From assembly GCA_021399445.1 (NCBI GenBank), contig JAJTUQ010000001.1:4278001-4342000 (forward strand): a stretch of 64,000 nt of DNA, in the 5' to 3' direction. The number at the start of each line of letters is the position of its first letter. The first letter of the stretch is position 1. The notes beneath the pieces were generated by a model. It ran no database searches. It saw only the letters and a list, made by a program, of their open reading frames with translations, and was not told where the DNA came from. The translations under genes and the position numbers were made by a program. Origin of the DNA: Xylogone sp. PMI_703. Its lineage: Eukaryota; Ascomycota; Leotiomycetes. Below are positions 13,420 to 23,480 of this stretch, in pieces.

Positions 13420-13915
13420 AGTTTGTTGTTGCAGGATAAGCTTCCCAGAGCACACAGCATGACGGGTTGGGAGATGTGTTCGCTTGCGGAGGGACGTGAT
13501 CTACGCCATCGACACTCAATTTCAAAGTGAGCAACAAATTTAAATACTAGAATGGTGACAAGTACAACAGTTAATGCCGATCACGATTTGGCTCTACATT
13601 TACGTATTTACGGGGTTTGTAGCAAATAGCAATTCTGTTTCCTTTGAGAGGTATCTATGGTACAGTCATGCATCCCATTGACCGACCTTTCTAGCCTTAC
13701 TCCCCCATCACGGCAAAAGCAACCCATCTTGAAAAATGCAAGCCCGCCAAATCGCACACTATAAGCATAATTCTGCAAAGGATATCGCCTAGCCTTAATT
13801 TTGACGTGAGAGGCCAACAACCTAGACTCCATGGTGGACCTCCAGCTATGTAAGAACCTCGCATTCGCTGTCAAAATCACGAAAACTCCTTCCGAAGGGC
13901 AACTATGCTCATTTT
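13420..13915. other. Spacer: BET1 promoter and CHZ1 3' flank
   Basis: About 500 bp between two minus-strand genes. It contains no frame with family features. It should hold the BET1 promoter and the CHZ1 polyadenylation region. Confidence 0.6.
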
Positions 13916-14382
13916 TTATTCCTCCATCTTGTCATCGTCTTCCTCAGCCTCGCCCTGGAAGTCGTCGTCATCTTCATCATCGTCCTCATCCTCTGGGTGT
14001 TCTGCTGCTGCCTTCGCAAAGTCAATCTGACGACCACGAGTGCGGCGGCCATCGCTGATTATGTTTGAAGGGTCGATTTCTTCCATGTTATCCTCATCTG
14101 GTTCATCAACTGCCCACATGTGTTAATCAAACAGTTGCATTGTTAAGAAAGGTCTGGAAAATGGGCAGCATACCAACTTCAGCACCCTGTAAAAAGTGTT
14201 AATCAGTCTTGCCAAGAAAAAAAATCATTTACAGAGTAACTCACATCATCGACTTCCTCCTCACTGGAGCTCTCATCCTCGTCCATGCTAACATCTTGAG
14301 GCTCAGCAGCTTTGCCTTTACCTTTGTCGGTGACAGCTGAATTGTCCTGAGGAAGGGTAGCTGATCCGCTTTGGTCTGACAT
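13916..14382 (-). CDS. CHZ1: Histone H2A.Z-H2B chaperone Chz1
   Basis: Nuclear chaperone that delivers H2A.Z-H2B dimers for SWR1-dependent exchange. Three exons on minus: 14382-14245 (46 codons), a 13-nt microexon 14186-14174 (GGTGCTGAAGTTG) and 14109-13916; introns are 58 and 64 nt. The product is 114 aa. The CHZ motif lies across the junctions: EVVDEPDEDNMEEIDPSNII then SDGRRTRGRQIDF, matching the conserved VDE..IDP..I...RRTRG..IDF core. Both ends are acidic (MDEDESSSEEEVDD; EDEDDDEDDDDFQGEAEEDD), typical of histone chaperones. The microexon is needed to reach the second exon in frame, so an unspliced reading would be truncated. Confidence 0.9.
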
Positions 14383-14992
14383 TGTGAATAGGATTTGGAT
14401 GCCTGAAACAGAGTGATGTCTCGATTTACAGATGAATTGTGTAGTATTGTTATGGGAAGGGAATGAAACAAAACACAAAACACAGAATAAATGAAAGCGT
14501 CCAGCCAATAGTGGCAGGTACTGGAACGCGTTCTGGCGTGTCTCGGCAAACTATCACGTGGGGAAGGTATTAGTGGTTCCCCTCCCTGGCGGTGTGCTGT
14601 GTAACATTGCTCGCTTGCCTGAACAGTACCTTATAGGGAAAGTGCAATGAAGGCATGCCATTGTTCGTTCATCTTCACTCTCAATTCGTCAGAGATTAAG
14701 TAAAACGTGGAATGCATGAAAATTCTGTCTTATTTACAGAGCAGTTACACAATACAAGTGAATGCCCTCACTTACTCCTTCACCATGTTGTAAGTCGATG
14801 GTGTATAAGGCAACCCTCAACAAAGGACCGATAGATTCCATAGGTCAGCCCAAGTCATCACTAATTCCGTTAAGTAATGAGTGCTATGATTCCTCTTTGG
14901 ATCAATCATCTAACTCTAAAGTAGCGGGAAATCAGTGGCCAGGATATTAGAAATTCGTGTTTCAGCTAAGATGTGTAATGTTCACATCCCGC
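14383..14992. other. Spacer: CHZ1 promoter and EMC10 3' flank
   Basis: About 610 bp. Nothing coding was recognised; a 62-codon frame at 14762-14950 has no features. Confidence 0.6.
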
Positions 14993-15615
14993 TCAACCTG
15001 ACGCCGTTAACAGCAGTAAGCCTATAGCTATAGCCCACCAATACCTGTATCTTGTAGTCAGTACCACTCCATTATCATCTAGTATTGGATAGCATACTTT
15101 TGTAATAATGTCTTCTCTGGCGCTTCCTCTGGCAATTTCCCTTCTGGGGACAAAACAACAGGCTTGTTGAGCTCAGGACGTTTACCCTTTCCAGACTTTG
15201 ATAGTTTTACTTTGGGCCCAAAATCTCTAGTTTGTCCCGCATCGATCTTGCTTCCCTTGCACGTTACTCCAATAATGGAGCCATCATCGCTGATAGAAAG
15301 CAAGAGAGTTGTAGCATATCCTTTGCTGAAATTCTCCATTGACGTCAAGGAGGTCGAAGAAGTCCAGGCAGATTTTGCAGGATCATAGGTACCAATACGC
15401 GCAAGCTTGGATTCACCGGACAATCCAGGGACTTCAAATGAAGTTAAATTAGCCTGCAAAGTCGAAACATCGTAGGTGACCTTTGCTAGAGATGTGGGGC
15501 GTGTCGAGGTTCCGATCTCTTGAATGTATACCGAGGCGCTGTTCGATTGAGCTGCTAGCGATCCTATTATTAAAGCAGGAGCAAAGATAAGGTAAACACA
15601 GCTAGGAACCCTCAT
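14993..15615 (-). CDS. EMC10: ER membrane protein complex subunit 10 (Emc10-like)
   Basis: Subunit of the EMC membrane-protein insertase. Two exons on minus: 15615-15098 and 15044-14993, split by a 53-nt intron (GTATGC...CAG). The product is 189 aa. Residues 1-22 form a signal peptide (MRVPSCVYLIFAPALIIGSL). The lumenal domain contains LAKVTYDVSTLQANLTSFEV and SISDDGSIIGVTCKG. The second exon adds the single C-terminal membrane helix: EKTLLQKYWWAIAIGLLLLT ending ASG-stop, matching the E-K-T/S-F/L-...-KYW ending of the Emc10 family. Read without the intron, the frame stops nine bases past the splice site and loses the anchor. An in-frame upstream TTG at 15630 is not a likely start. Confidence 0.82.
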
Positions 15616-16094
15616 TCTGCCACGTTGCAATAGACCTGGAGGCTAGAAATGTTGTAAGAGAGACACGGTGAGGCGTGTACATGAAACCATTAGTTTATCA
15701 GATACCAAATCGTACAGTATGAATTTAACGCCTTAGGCCAAAACGAGGCTGAATGCAAGGCTACTGGTTTGAACAGTAGATATCAAGACCCTCAGAATCG
15801 ATCACCTCACAAAAATAGGATGATGCCGTCAAAAATAGATATTCAATGCGACGACTTAGATTTCGATCCAACTAGTGCTAAAAGGAAAATAACAAATCTC
15901 CATTCTAGCGTCCTTTAAACTTACACTGCACTACCCACGTAAGAGCATAATGGCTTCAAATAATTCCATTTTGCGCCATAGTTCCCCTTAACGCCAAGCC
16001 TTCCATATATACAATTATGATTATGAATCCCGTCACAGGCAAAACTTATTCCCCTTGATATGCTCCCCTTGGCGCCTCCCTGCCTCTGTTAGCT
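15616..16094. other. Spacer: EMC10 promoter and cyclin 3' flank
   Basis: About 480 bp of AT-richer DNA between two minus-strand genes. No feature was recognised. Confidence 0.6.
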
Positions 16095-17302
16095 CTATAT
16101 TGGAGGATGAACCGTATTATGATGCTGCGAATTGCCCGGGCTATGCAATCGAGATTCCGCAACGCTCTTTGAATCTTCTCGACTCTCTCCTCCATCCTCG
16201 TCCTCTTCATTTTCTTCGTCCTCATCGTCTTCATCATCTCCCTCACTAACTAAGCGATCAATGCTTAGTTCATCATCCCCTTCTAACACATAGCCTTCTG
16301 AGCGCTCCACGAGTCCCCGGTAGTAGTCGACCAGGACTTCAGGGTTCGGCACAATCCGCCAATCCACACGATAAAGAAAGTCAAGTTCCAATAGCCCCAA
16401 TTCTGCTACCTTAACACCACCAACACGAGCGTATGTTGCATTATTCCAAAATGAATCAGAAAGGCCTTTGGCTGCCACAGTTGCTGCAGTGATTAGGAAG
16501 CGGTGTACAGTAAGAGTTGTGATTGTAAATGCTGGGTATAGAGCACAAAGTCGATCAATGTAATAGACCATTGATAATAGCAGTGGCGGCGTTAAAGTTG
16601 CATGTTTTGCTAATCTATGAAGGTAATCCATAACTGATATACCGGGTGGGGTTCTATAGCACATAAAGTTTAGAAAGATAGACCCATAGCTTGTTTAATG
16701 TAAGCATACCTGGAGTGAAATCGAGTTAATACTCCCGTACGCAGAGGTAGTTCATCGTTTGTTTGGATGAGTTCCGAGATCATGTTCGCAATTAAAATAA
16801 CCATATCTTCAACTTCGCACAACTCATATCTAAGTGGTAATACCTTCACCTGTGTCTGGGCGGGCCTTGGCCGCTTTGGAGGAAGAATCTGGCTCTTATC
16901 TGCTGTATGGCTGCCGCTAATATCAAATGGCACTGATTGGCGCCGCTTCATTGTTGGAGATTCTGCTATCGGTGCTGGTTTCGATGGATGTCTATCATGC
17001 AATGTCTCAACTGCAGTAGATGTTGATGCGGTCACTGAAAGTTGTGACTTTGAGTCTTCATTCTCAAGCTCTGGTAGAATCTTCTTTGAATCATCTACAT
17101 TCATCTTCGGACTCATGGGGGACCACTGAGTGCTGGCATCCACTCCCACATATTGTGTCGTCCGGGGCGAAGGTTTTGCGATCCTGGAGTGCTGCGAGGC
17201 GCAAGTGGGGCAGATCGATAATCGCGGAGATAGGTGGGCATAATGGATCGTGGGAGATGGTGCTGTAGACGATCGATGTTGACTCAACGGCGACTTCAAC
17301 AT
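16095..17302 (-). CDS. Pho80/Pcl6-7-type cyclin
   Basis: Partner of a Pho85-like cyclin-dependent kinase, a family that controls phosphate, glycogen and nutrient responses. Two exons on minus: 17302-16710 and 16653-16095, 56-nt intron; AG|A joins as Arg in the sequence TRFHSRTPPGISVMDYLHRL. The product is 383 aa. Residues 1-150 are Ser/Pro-rich and disordered with several SP sites (possible CDK sites) and a basic patch (MKRRQSVPF, PPKRPRP). The Pho80-type cyclin box is at about 155-325: PPLLLSMVYYIDRLCALYP, TVHRFLITAATVAAKGLSD, FWNNATYARVGGVKVAELGL, LELDFLYRVDWRI. The C-terminus is acidic (DDEDDEDEENEEDEDGG). The chosen ATG at 17302 follows an AG that could end a 5'-leader intron (TTTTCAG|GACCATG). 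Which Pcl subgroup it belongs to is not settled. Confidence 0.88.
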
Positions 17303-18100
17303 GGTCCTGAAAAGTTTGGAGTCATGGTCAGGCAATGATGCGATCTCGGGGAGTGGGGTATCTGGATGTAAAATGTTCGATGCTTGCTTGAAGGGACTGG
17401 ACGACCGGAGTCAGAGGAAGGAGATATTAAGATCTCAACTGTTGTTGGGGACCGAGTAATGAGGTATGGTAAGATGAGGGAGAAGTCGAGAGAAGATTGT
17501 AAGATGTTGTAATGTGGGTTTGCGCAAGTGTTTCTGCGGAGCAAATCAAGAAACACGCTTGGCCAGAGGCGAAAGCTACTGGCAGCTTGGGAGTTTTTAG
17601 CATTTTCAGGCTCCTATTTTCATTCTTTTAGTCATAGCAATGGTCAAGTTTGATTTTTATTAGCTACTTAAACTCTAGCATCTAATATGAGATGTAGCTT
17701 TGTCTGAACACCAGTGAAGTAGATTTAATCATTCTGTTGGCACCCTGGCGCCCTATCAGCGCGGCCCGCACTGGACAATCTGAACGTTCGTTGAACGGAA
17801 GCCGGCGAAACCAAGCACCGCCGACGTCGACAATTGATGCAGTAACAGTCGATCAAATTGCATTAGCAGGAAACTAGGTTACAGCGCTTCTCATCATATC
17901 CTGCAGGCAAAATCCGTGGATAAATTCAAACATCACATACTCTCCTTATATTAGCTCGTTTTCATAATACATCCTTTCAATCCTCGATCAGGGATTCCTA
18001 TAGCGACTCTACTGCATTCTCGAATGTGCCTCCCTCTGAGAGGCATCACAAAGATCGTCACCACACTATCACCCTCTAGATTCGTAGGCAGTGTATTACG
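17303..18100. other. Divergent promoter between the cyclin gene and GID5
   Basis: About 800 bp between a minus- and a plus-strand gene. A frame of 86 codons at 17296-17556 on minus overlaps the cyclin 5' leader and looks non-coding. No specific sites can be assigned with confidence. Confidence 0.6.
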
Positions 18101-21100
18101 ATGACGAACCAGGAGTGGTTACAGCAACTACGAAGCTCCAGAAGTCCGATTGAGCAGATTGCCGCCTTAAGAGCGATTAAAAACGAAATAATCGGGCATT
18201 CAGTCAAGAAGGAAGCGGTCGTATCTCTTGGAGTTCTCGATTCCATCGCGCGAATAAGTTGCAGCAGGACAAACAACAGGGAGAACGGCAAGACACATGG
18301 CCATACGTTTGCTTCAAGGTCACTGACCGAGGAGGAGTCAGTTCGACTACAGGGACTGCACATTATAGCGAGCATTGCACTAGGTTTGTGGTTGCTCTCG
18401 ACTCTTTATTCCATAGTGTACTAATGGTATTTCTAGGGGGCCCGTCGTTTATCGCTGCGCTTCATTCTGCCTCCGTTGTTCCAACCATTCTCTCAAACCT
18501 TTGTCCGTCAAATAACCCTCCACTCGTGGTGCTAGCAGCTTTACGAGCCCTTTCCAACCTTGCGGATTCGTTAGCTTTAGCATCGAGCACCCATCCACTC
18601 AATACCAACTCTCTTGCAGATACAGTTTTTATCCGTCAACACCTCCAGTCCCTCTGCCATATCTTGTCACAAACCTCATATTCTTCGACAGTACAGTCAC
18701 AGATTAATACGGCAGCATCACTAATAGGGAAGTTGTGTCGAGAAGAACGCCATCAACAAGGACTGGCCAATTCTGGTGTACTTGATGCTCTTGCTTCGAG
18801 ACTAGCTTCCTTCGTCGTGGCCGAGGGACTGGTGATCCCAGGTGCTGACATTCTTGCTCAAAAGGATGGCCTCCAAGAATACTTCCCAGCACCTGCTCCT
18901 AAAAGCGCGAACTTGGCTGCTATTTTGCAGGCTATTGCAGTCATTATCGAAGACTCAAAACTTCGGGCATCACAGCTTCTTTATTCCCCACCAATCCTTG
19001 CTATATTTCCACTGTCTCTACCAGATGAACTTATACCATTATATGGTACTCGCTCTACTTGGAATTCATTCAACAGTGCAAGCGTTAGCTCGCGCCAGAG
19101 TCAACTCAACGCTGTAGACTTCCTCTTGCCACTTATTCCTCTCCACCAACTCAAGAACAGTACTGTCCAAGCTACAGCTTTTCCTCCATTGGGCTCATCC
19201 GGCTCAAGGGAGCACCTTCCACTTAACAGCCGCTCGGGGGCGAACAATTCCGACACCAGTATAATACCAAGTTGGGGTAGCCCTCTCGGTTTTGAGGTCA
19301 GCACAAAGCCACATGCTAGCTCTCTACCGGATACCGAAGAACCAGAGAGTCCATTAATCTCCTATCTAATATACATCATTCGATCCCGAGCTGGTATAGA
19401 GAGACTCATGGCAGCTTCTGTGTTAACAATTCTTTACAGGGCTGGCTTAACACACAAATCAAGAGATACCGCGATCACACTTTTGGTGGTGCCTCTACTA
19501 GTACACATTCTTGATGATGACCTGGGTAGTCAATCCACAACCAGAGATAATTATGACGACACAGAAGCCACAGCCATTGACTGGACAATCAAAGAACGTG
19601 CACCAGCAATCCTAGCAATGCTAATTACCGACAGTGAATATCTCCAGAAAGCTGCTTTTGAAGCAAATGCGGTTAGTAAGCTGTCCAAGATGTTGAAAGT
19701 CTCTTATGATCCGGTGCCCGAAGCTGCAAATTTACAATCATGGTCCCCGCAAGGCGATGATGAATCTGAGCCAATGGGATTGAAGCAGCCCTCTCAACCT
19801 GACTCCCGCGGGCAATCTCCCCTACTCCTCCACAAAATTTGTGTGCGGGAGAGCACTTTAAAGGCAATTGCTGCTCTTGTTCCTTTCCAGGACGAATATC
19901 GAAAAGCGGTGGTAGAGCAAGGTGTAATTCCTTACATAGTAGAATCCATGAGCGCAAGCCCCAGGAAGCCAACTCCTAAGTTGGGAGAGAGGACAGAAAA
20001 GGAACTGAATGGATCGAGAGATCAAGACACAAAGACTGCTGGATACGGGGTGAACCCAGTCAGCGTCATGGTTGCAGCCTGTGGCGCTATTCGAGCTCTA
20101 TCCCGCTCTGTAAGCATCTTGAGAACAACACTTATTGACAACGGAGTCGCCATGCCAGTCTTTAGATTATTGAGACATCCAGATATAGAAGTTCAGATTG
20201 CTGCTACAGCCACAGTTTGTAACCTCGTAACAGACGTTAGTCCTATGAGAGAGGTGAGTCCTTCTTGATATCTCGGTGCGCACTTCAACTCATACCATCG
20301 CAGGTTATAACTGAAGCCGGAGTCCTGAAAATTCTATGTGAACATGCCCATTCCATGAATGCAAAGCTACGTCTTAACGCTCTATGGGCATTAAAACATT
20401 TTGTGCATGCTGTTGGGAATGATATGAAAAGAATGTGCCTTGAAGAACTTGGGCAGGGCTGGCTTGTGCAACTAATAAGTGACGATACTGAGGGCAACAG
20501 CGACAAAGCAGTGGATGAAGGCACGATTGAGAGCATGGATGTGGACATGGATATGGACCGAGTAGAAGACAGTTCGCGATCAACCAATGCTGAATTTTCT
20601 GGTCATCCTGGCTTATCCAGATCGAGTAGCATTCAGAGCAAGTCGATTCAGCAAGCGGAGTCTCGACTTGCCGCTCTACGAGAAGCAGAACTTAACCCAG
20701 CCAGAAAAGCTCGGAAGGATGACATTGCTGTGCAGGAACAGGGCTTGGACTTCATTCGAAATCTAATAGGCGGTGCGGGACAGGGTGGCACTTCAGGCCC
20801 GGCGGAAATGATTGACTTTTTATTTAATACTCTGGGACAAGACCGGGTTTTCCAAATATTGACAAATAAGCTCCGACCGAAACCTGTCAACCCCTTCGGT
20901 AGACGAGGGACTGTCGGGACGGAAACACGAATCTTACCTCCTCAGTCCGAAATTATTACGGCAGTCGGCTACATTTTGGTCCATATGGCTGCGAGCGAGC
21001 CACGCCATCGTCAACTAATTATTGCTCAAACTGAGCTTCTGACGTTACTTGTTCCCCAGTTCAATCATCCGAATATCGAGGTTAGGCTTGCGCTTTGTTG

Positions 21101-21284
21101 GCTTGTCACCAACCTCACCTGGATGGATGATGCAAGTGACGGACCAGCATGCGCAGCGCGGGCCCATGAGCTTCGCAAGCTTGGATTTCTCACCAAACTA
21201 GAGATCCTGGAACAGGAAGATCCCGAGTTAAATGTGAGGGAAAGAGCAAAATCGGCCCTTTGGCAGATGAAAAAGGGGTACTAA
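18101..21284 (+). CDS. GID5: GID/CTLH ubiquitin ligase armadillo subunit Gid5/Vid28 (ARMC8)
   Basis: Scaffold subunit of the GID E3 ligase, which in yeast degrades gluconeogenic enzymes when glucose returns. Three exons: 18101-18383, 18437-20253, 20304-21284; introns are 53 and 50 nt, and frames join exactly. The product is 1,026 aa, almost wholly armadillo-type helical repeats: an N-terminal repeat with ALRAIKNEIIGHSVKKEAVV, a central ERAPAILAMLITDSEYLQKA, and C-terminal VGYILVHMAASEPRHRQLII and ALCWLVTNLTWMDDASDGPA repeats ending KSALWQMKKGY. These resemble ARMC8/Vid28 in order and length. There are disordered acidic inserts near residues 780-800. The substrate-receptor partners are not in this window. 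The neighbouring pfk2/fbp2 gene acts in the same glycolysis/gluconeogenesis switch, but adjacency may be chance. Confidence 0.85.
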
Positions 21285-21616
21285 GAATCTCAATCTTGGG
21301 ATGTGTATTGTGATGAGATATGATATGTGATTTATCTCCGGACATGCCATTTCGAGTGGCCATGATTAGAGATATGTATTGTAATGAATAAAGAAGAAGA
21401 AAAGGAATGTTGGGTAGGCTTTTCAGGAGCCTTTTATTATATTAATAAAGAGTATATGACCGTATTCTAGCGATACTGGGGTTTATTATCATCGTAATAA
21501 TCCCATCCCTCGTAGTTCTCTTCCTCGAGTCCAGCCCTAAGGAGTTGATGGATTCAATTTTAGTGGGATCACGGAAGTAGGGTGCATAGGGGCAATTAAG
21601 ACCCGGCCGGCACAAC
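21285..21616. other. Spacer: GID5 3' flank and tRNA 5' flank
   Basis: About 330 bp, AT-rich at its left (3' untranslated region of GID5). No other feature. Confidence 0.6.
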
Positions 21617-21710
21617 GGGCATATGGTTTAGTGGTATAATGCTCCCTTAGCACCGTCTCTTCGAGAACAAAATATGGGAGCGGTCCTGGGTTCGATTCCC
21701 AGTATGTCCA
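21617..21710 (+). tRNA. tRNA-Ala (anticodon AGC), with intron 21653-21674
   Basis: The cloverleaf can be drawn by hand. Acceptor stem GGGCATA pairs with TATGTCC, including the G3-U70 wobble that is the alanine identity element; the discriminator base is A at 21710. The D arm is GTTTAGTGGTATAAT, the anticodon stem is CTCCC/GGGAG (perfect), the anticodon loop is TTAGCAT after removal of a 22-nt intron lying between positions 37 and 38, and the T arm is CTGGG-TTCGATT-CCCAG (perfect). The mature length is 72 nt before CCA. The intron position is the canonical one for eukaryotic tRNA splicing. Confidence 0.93.
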
Positions 21711-21721
21711 ATAACTTTTCC

Positions 21722-21729
21722 TTTTTTTT
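21722..21729 (+). terminator. RNA polymerase III terminator of tRNA-Ala
   Basis: Eight T residues start 12 nt after the tRNA 3' end, preceded by a shorter T4 at about 21717-21720. Confidence 0.85.
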
Positions 21730-21745
21730 GGTTTTGTGATCAGAT

Positions 21746-21762
21746 TATATATATATATATAA
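21746..21762. repeat. TA dinucleotide microsatellite
   Basis: About eight consecutive TA units shortly after the tRNA terminator. Confidence 0.85.
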
Positions 21763-23480
21763 AGTCACATTGATGGCTTCGAGCAAAAGTGTTCAAACAA
21801 AGAAGTACTACTTTTCTTTTATGTGTTGGGACTCAACAAAGTTGAGCTCCGTGCCGCAATCGAAAGGCGAGCTTCGTAGGCGGAGGCTACAGTATGAAAA
21901 TGCCTGTAACCATGTCCGTAGAAGCAACACATTATTACGTGTCTAGCTGATTACTACCCCATGGAGAGTGCCAATTTGAAGTATGGCTCATTACTGTATT
22001 ATTATTAGCTTACCCCAGAAATGCTTCCTTGAGTACCGATATATGAAAGAGGCTGCGACACGGTGGGATTCGAGTCCGAACCCCAAGATTAAATCCTCTT
22101 TCCTCTTCCAGTTTCTGATTATTGTTATAGATAATATTCTGTCAGGCTTACCATGGCCTCGTACTCTGTGTAACACTGCCAGTCCATCGAGTCATCGACA
22201 TAAATAATGAATGTCATCATCTTCTTTCGTAAAAGGTTCCTACGACCTCTCCCCGCTTATCCTGCAATCGTGGAGTCCTAACGGAACATTTCAAAAGTGA
22301 ATCCGATTCAGCAGCGTTGTGTTGTGATTATGCATCGCTTTCTTAATAGAGAAAGAGGCATGCAGTCTTGAAGTTGTGAGAATATGTACCAATTAAATAA
22401 CCAGCTCTCATCTGATCTAGTAAGCCTTATTACTGCACTGCCGACGCGATTGATTAGAGCCAGCAGTTCAATCAAAACAGGCTCGCTGCTACTTTGCGGG
22501 GTACGTAGCTCTCACTTCGGCGTCATTTGTGACCAAAAGCATGCTGAGCAGCCATGAGAAACCCCCCGCGACGGTGCGCCAGCGAGCGTGGGAGGTTTGC
22601 CAGCGGTTTCTGGAAGAACTGGGAGGAGTGCGAGGAGCGATGTTTGACGTCTCCTTGGGTCAATTTTTAGCTATCGCCGCCGAAGCCGTCAAATCCGATT
22701 TAGCCGATCCGGATGACTGTCGTCGTCGTTGAGTGATGCCTCATTCCTCTCGTTGTGCCTCCTCCTGAGTCTTACCACCGGATACTGTTATTTATTCCAT
22801 CTCCTGGTTGTCCAGCCCGTTGAATATGAATCATATATCCCGTCCTGCGTTCATCCCACCCGTGCTGCAGCCAGGTTTGCTGGCCTGGGGGGTGTGGCTC
22901 TCGGTGTCCGATCTCGCGCCCTGGATCGAGAGCAGGCCAGCAAGGGCAGGTGGTGTCCTATTGGCCGGGCAGCCAGTTCCGACCCAAAAAAAAGCAAAGC
23001 CATTACCGGTGCATTTGTGTGGTGCAGGTGGGATGCGTCGCTGGGGCGGTCGAAGCTAAAAGGTCAGTCTTACGTCTGGATGGAGCCGCCGATCGGACTT
23101 ATCAAGCGGCGACCTTGCGTTCTCCAGTTCAGCGCGGCCATGAGCAGAATTCTCACGCACCGTTTATATTGTTGAAACAACAGAGTCACCATCTCAATAG
23201 CCTTCTCTCCCTCTCTTGCAGAGATTTCTGGATGGTAGTGGTTTTCAAAGAGCCTCTGGAGACAATGTTGTCGGCAGAGGTTCTGGTTGAGTGTCGGGAG
23301 ACTGTCCCTCCTACTGGTACGAGCCCATTGTTACATGCACACCCTCCTCTCCGTGCGCTCCACGTGTGGCAGTGATCCAATCATTGAATCCATGATCGCA
23401 TCCCGGCAGTTCTTGGCTGACTGTTCCCAGCTCATGTTATTAGACGGCAGTCTCAACATTCTGGAATCGCGAAGTCGATA

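Larger units (their letters stand above)
21711..23480. other. Spacer: tRNA flank and leader/promoter of the PFK-2 gene
   Basis: About 1.8 kb. It contains an AT dinucleotide run at 21746-21762, a 63-codon ATG frame at 22541-22732 that could be an upstream ORF in a long leader, and a pyrimidine-rich AG (CTCTCTTGCAG) ending at 23221 that could be the acceptor of a 5'-leader intron. No independent gene was recognised. Confidence 0.6.

Noticed and set aside
22040..22110. tRNA-like word GGTGGGATTCGAGTCC (plus) suggestive of a T arm
   Set aside because: The loop lacks the GTTC-A pattern and no acceptor, D or anticodon arm can be drawn on either strand.
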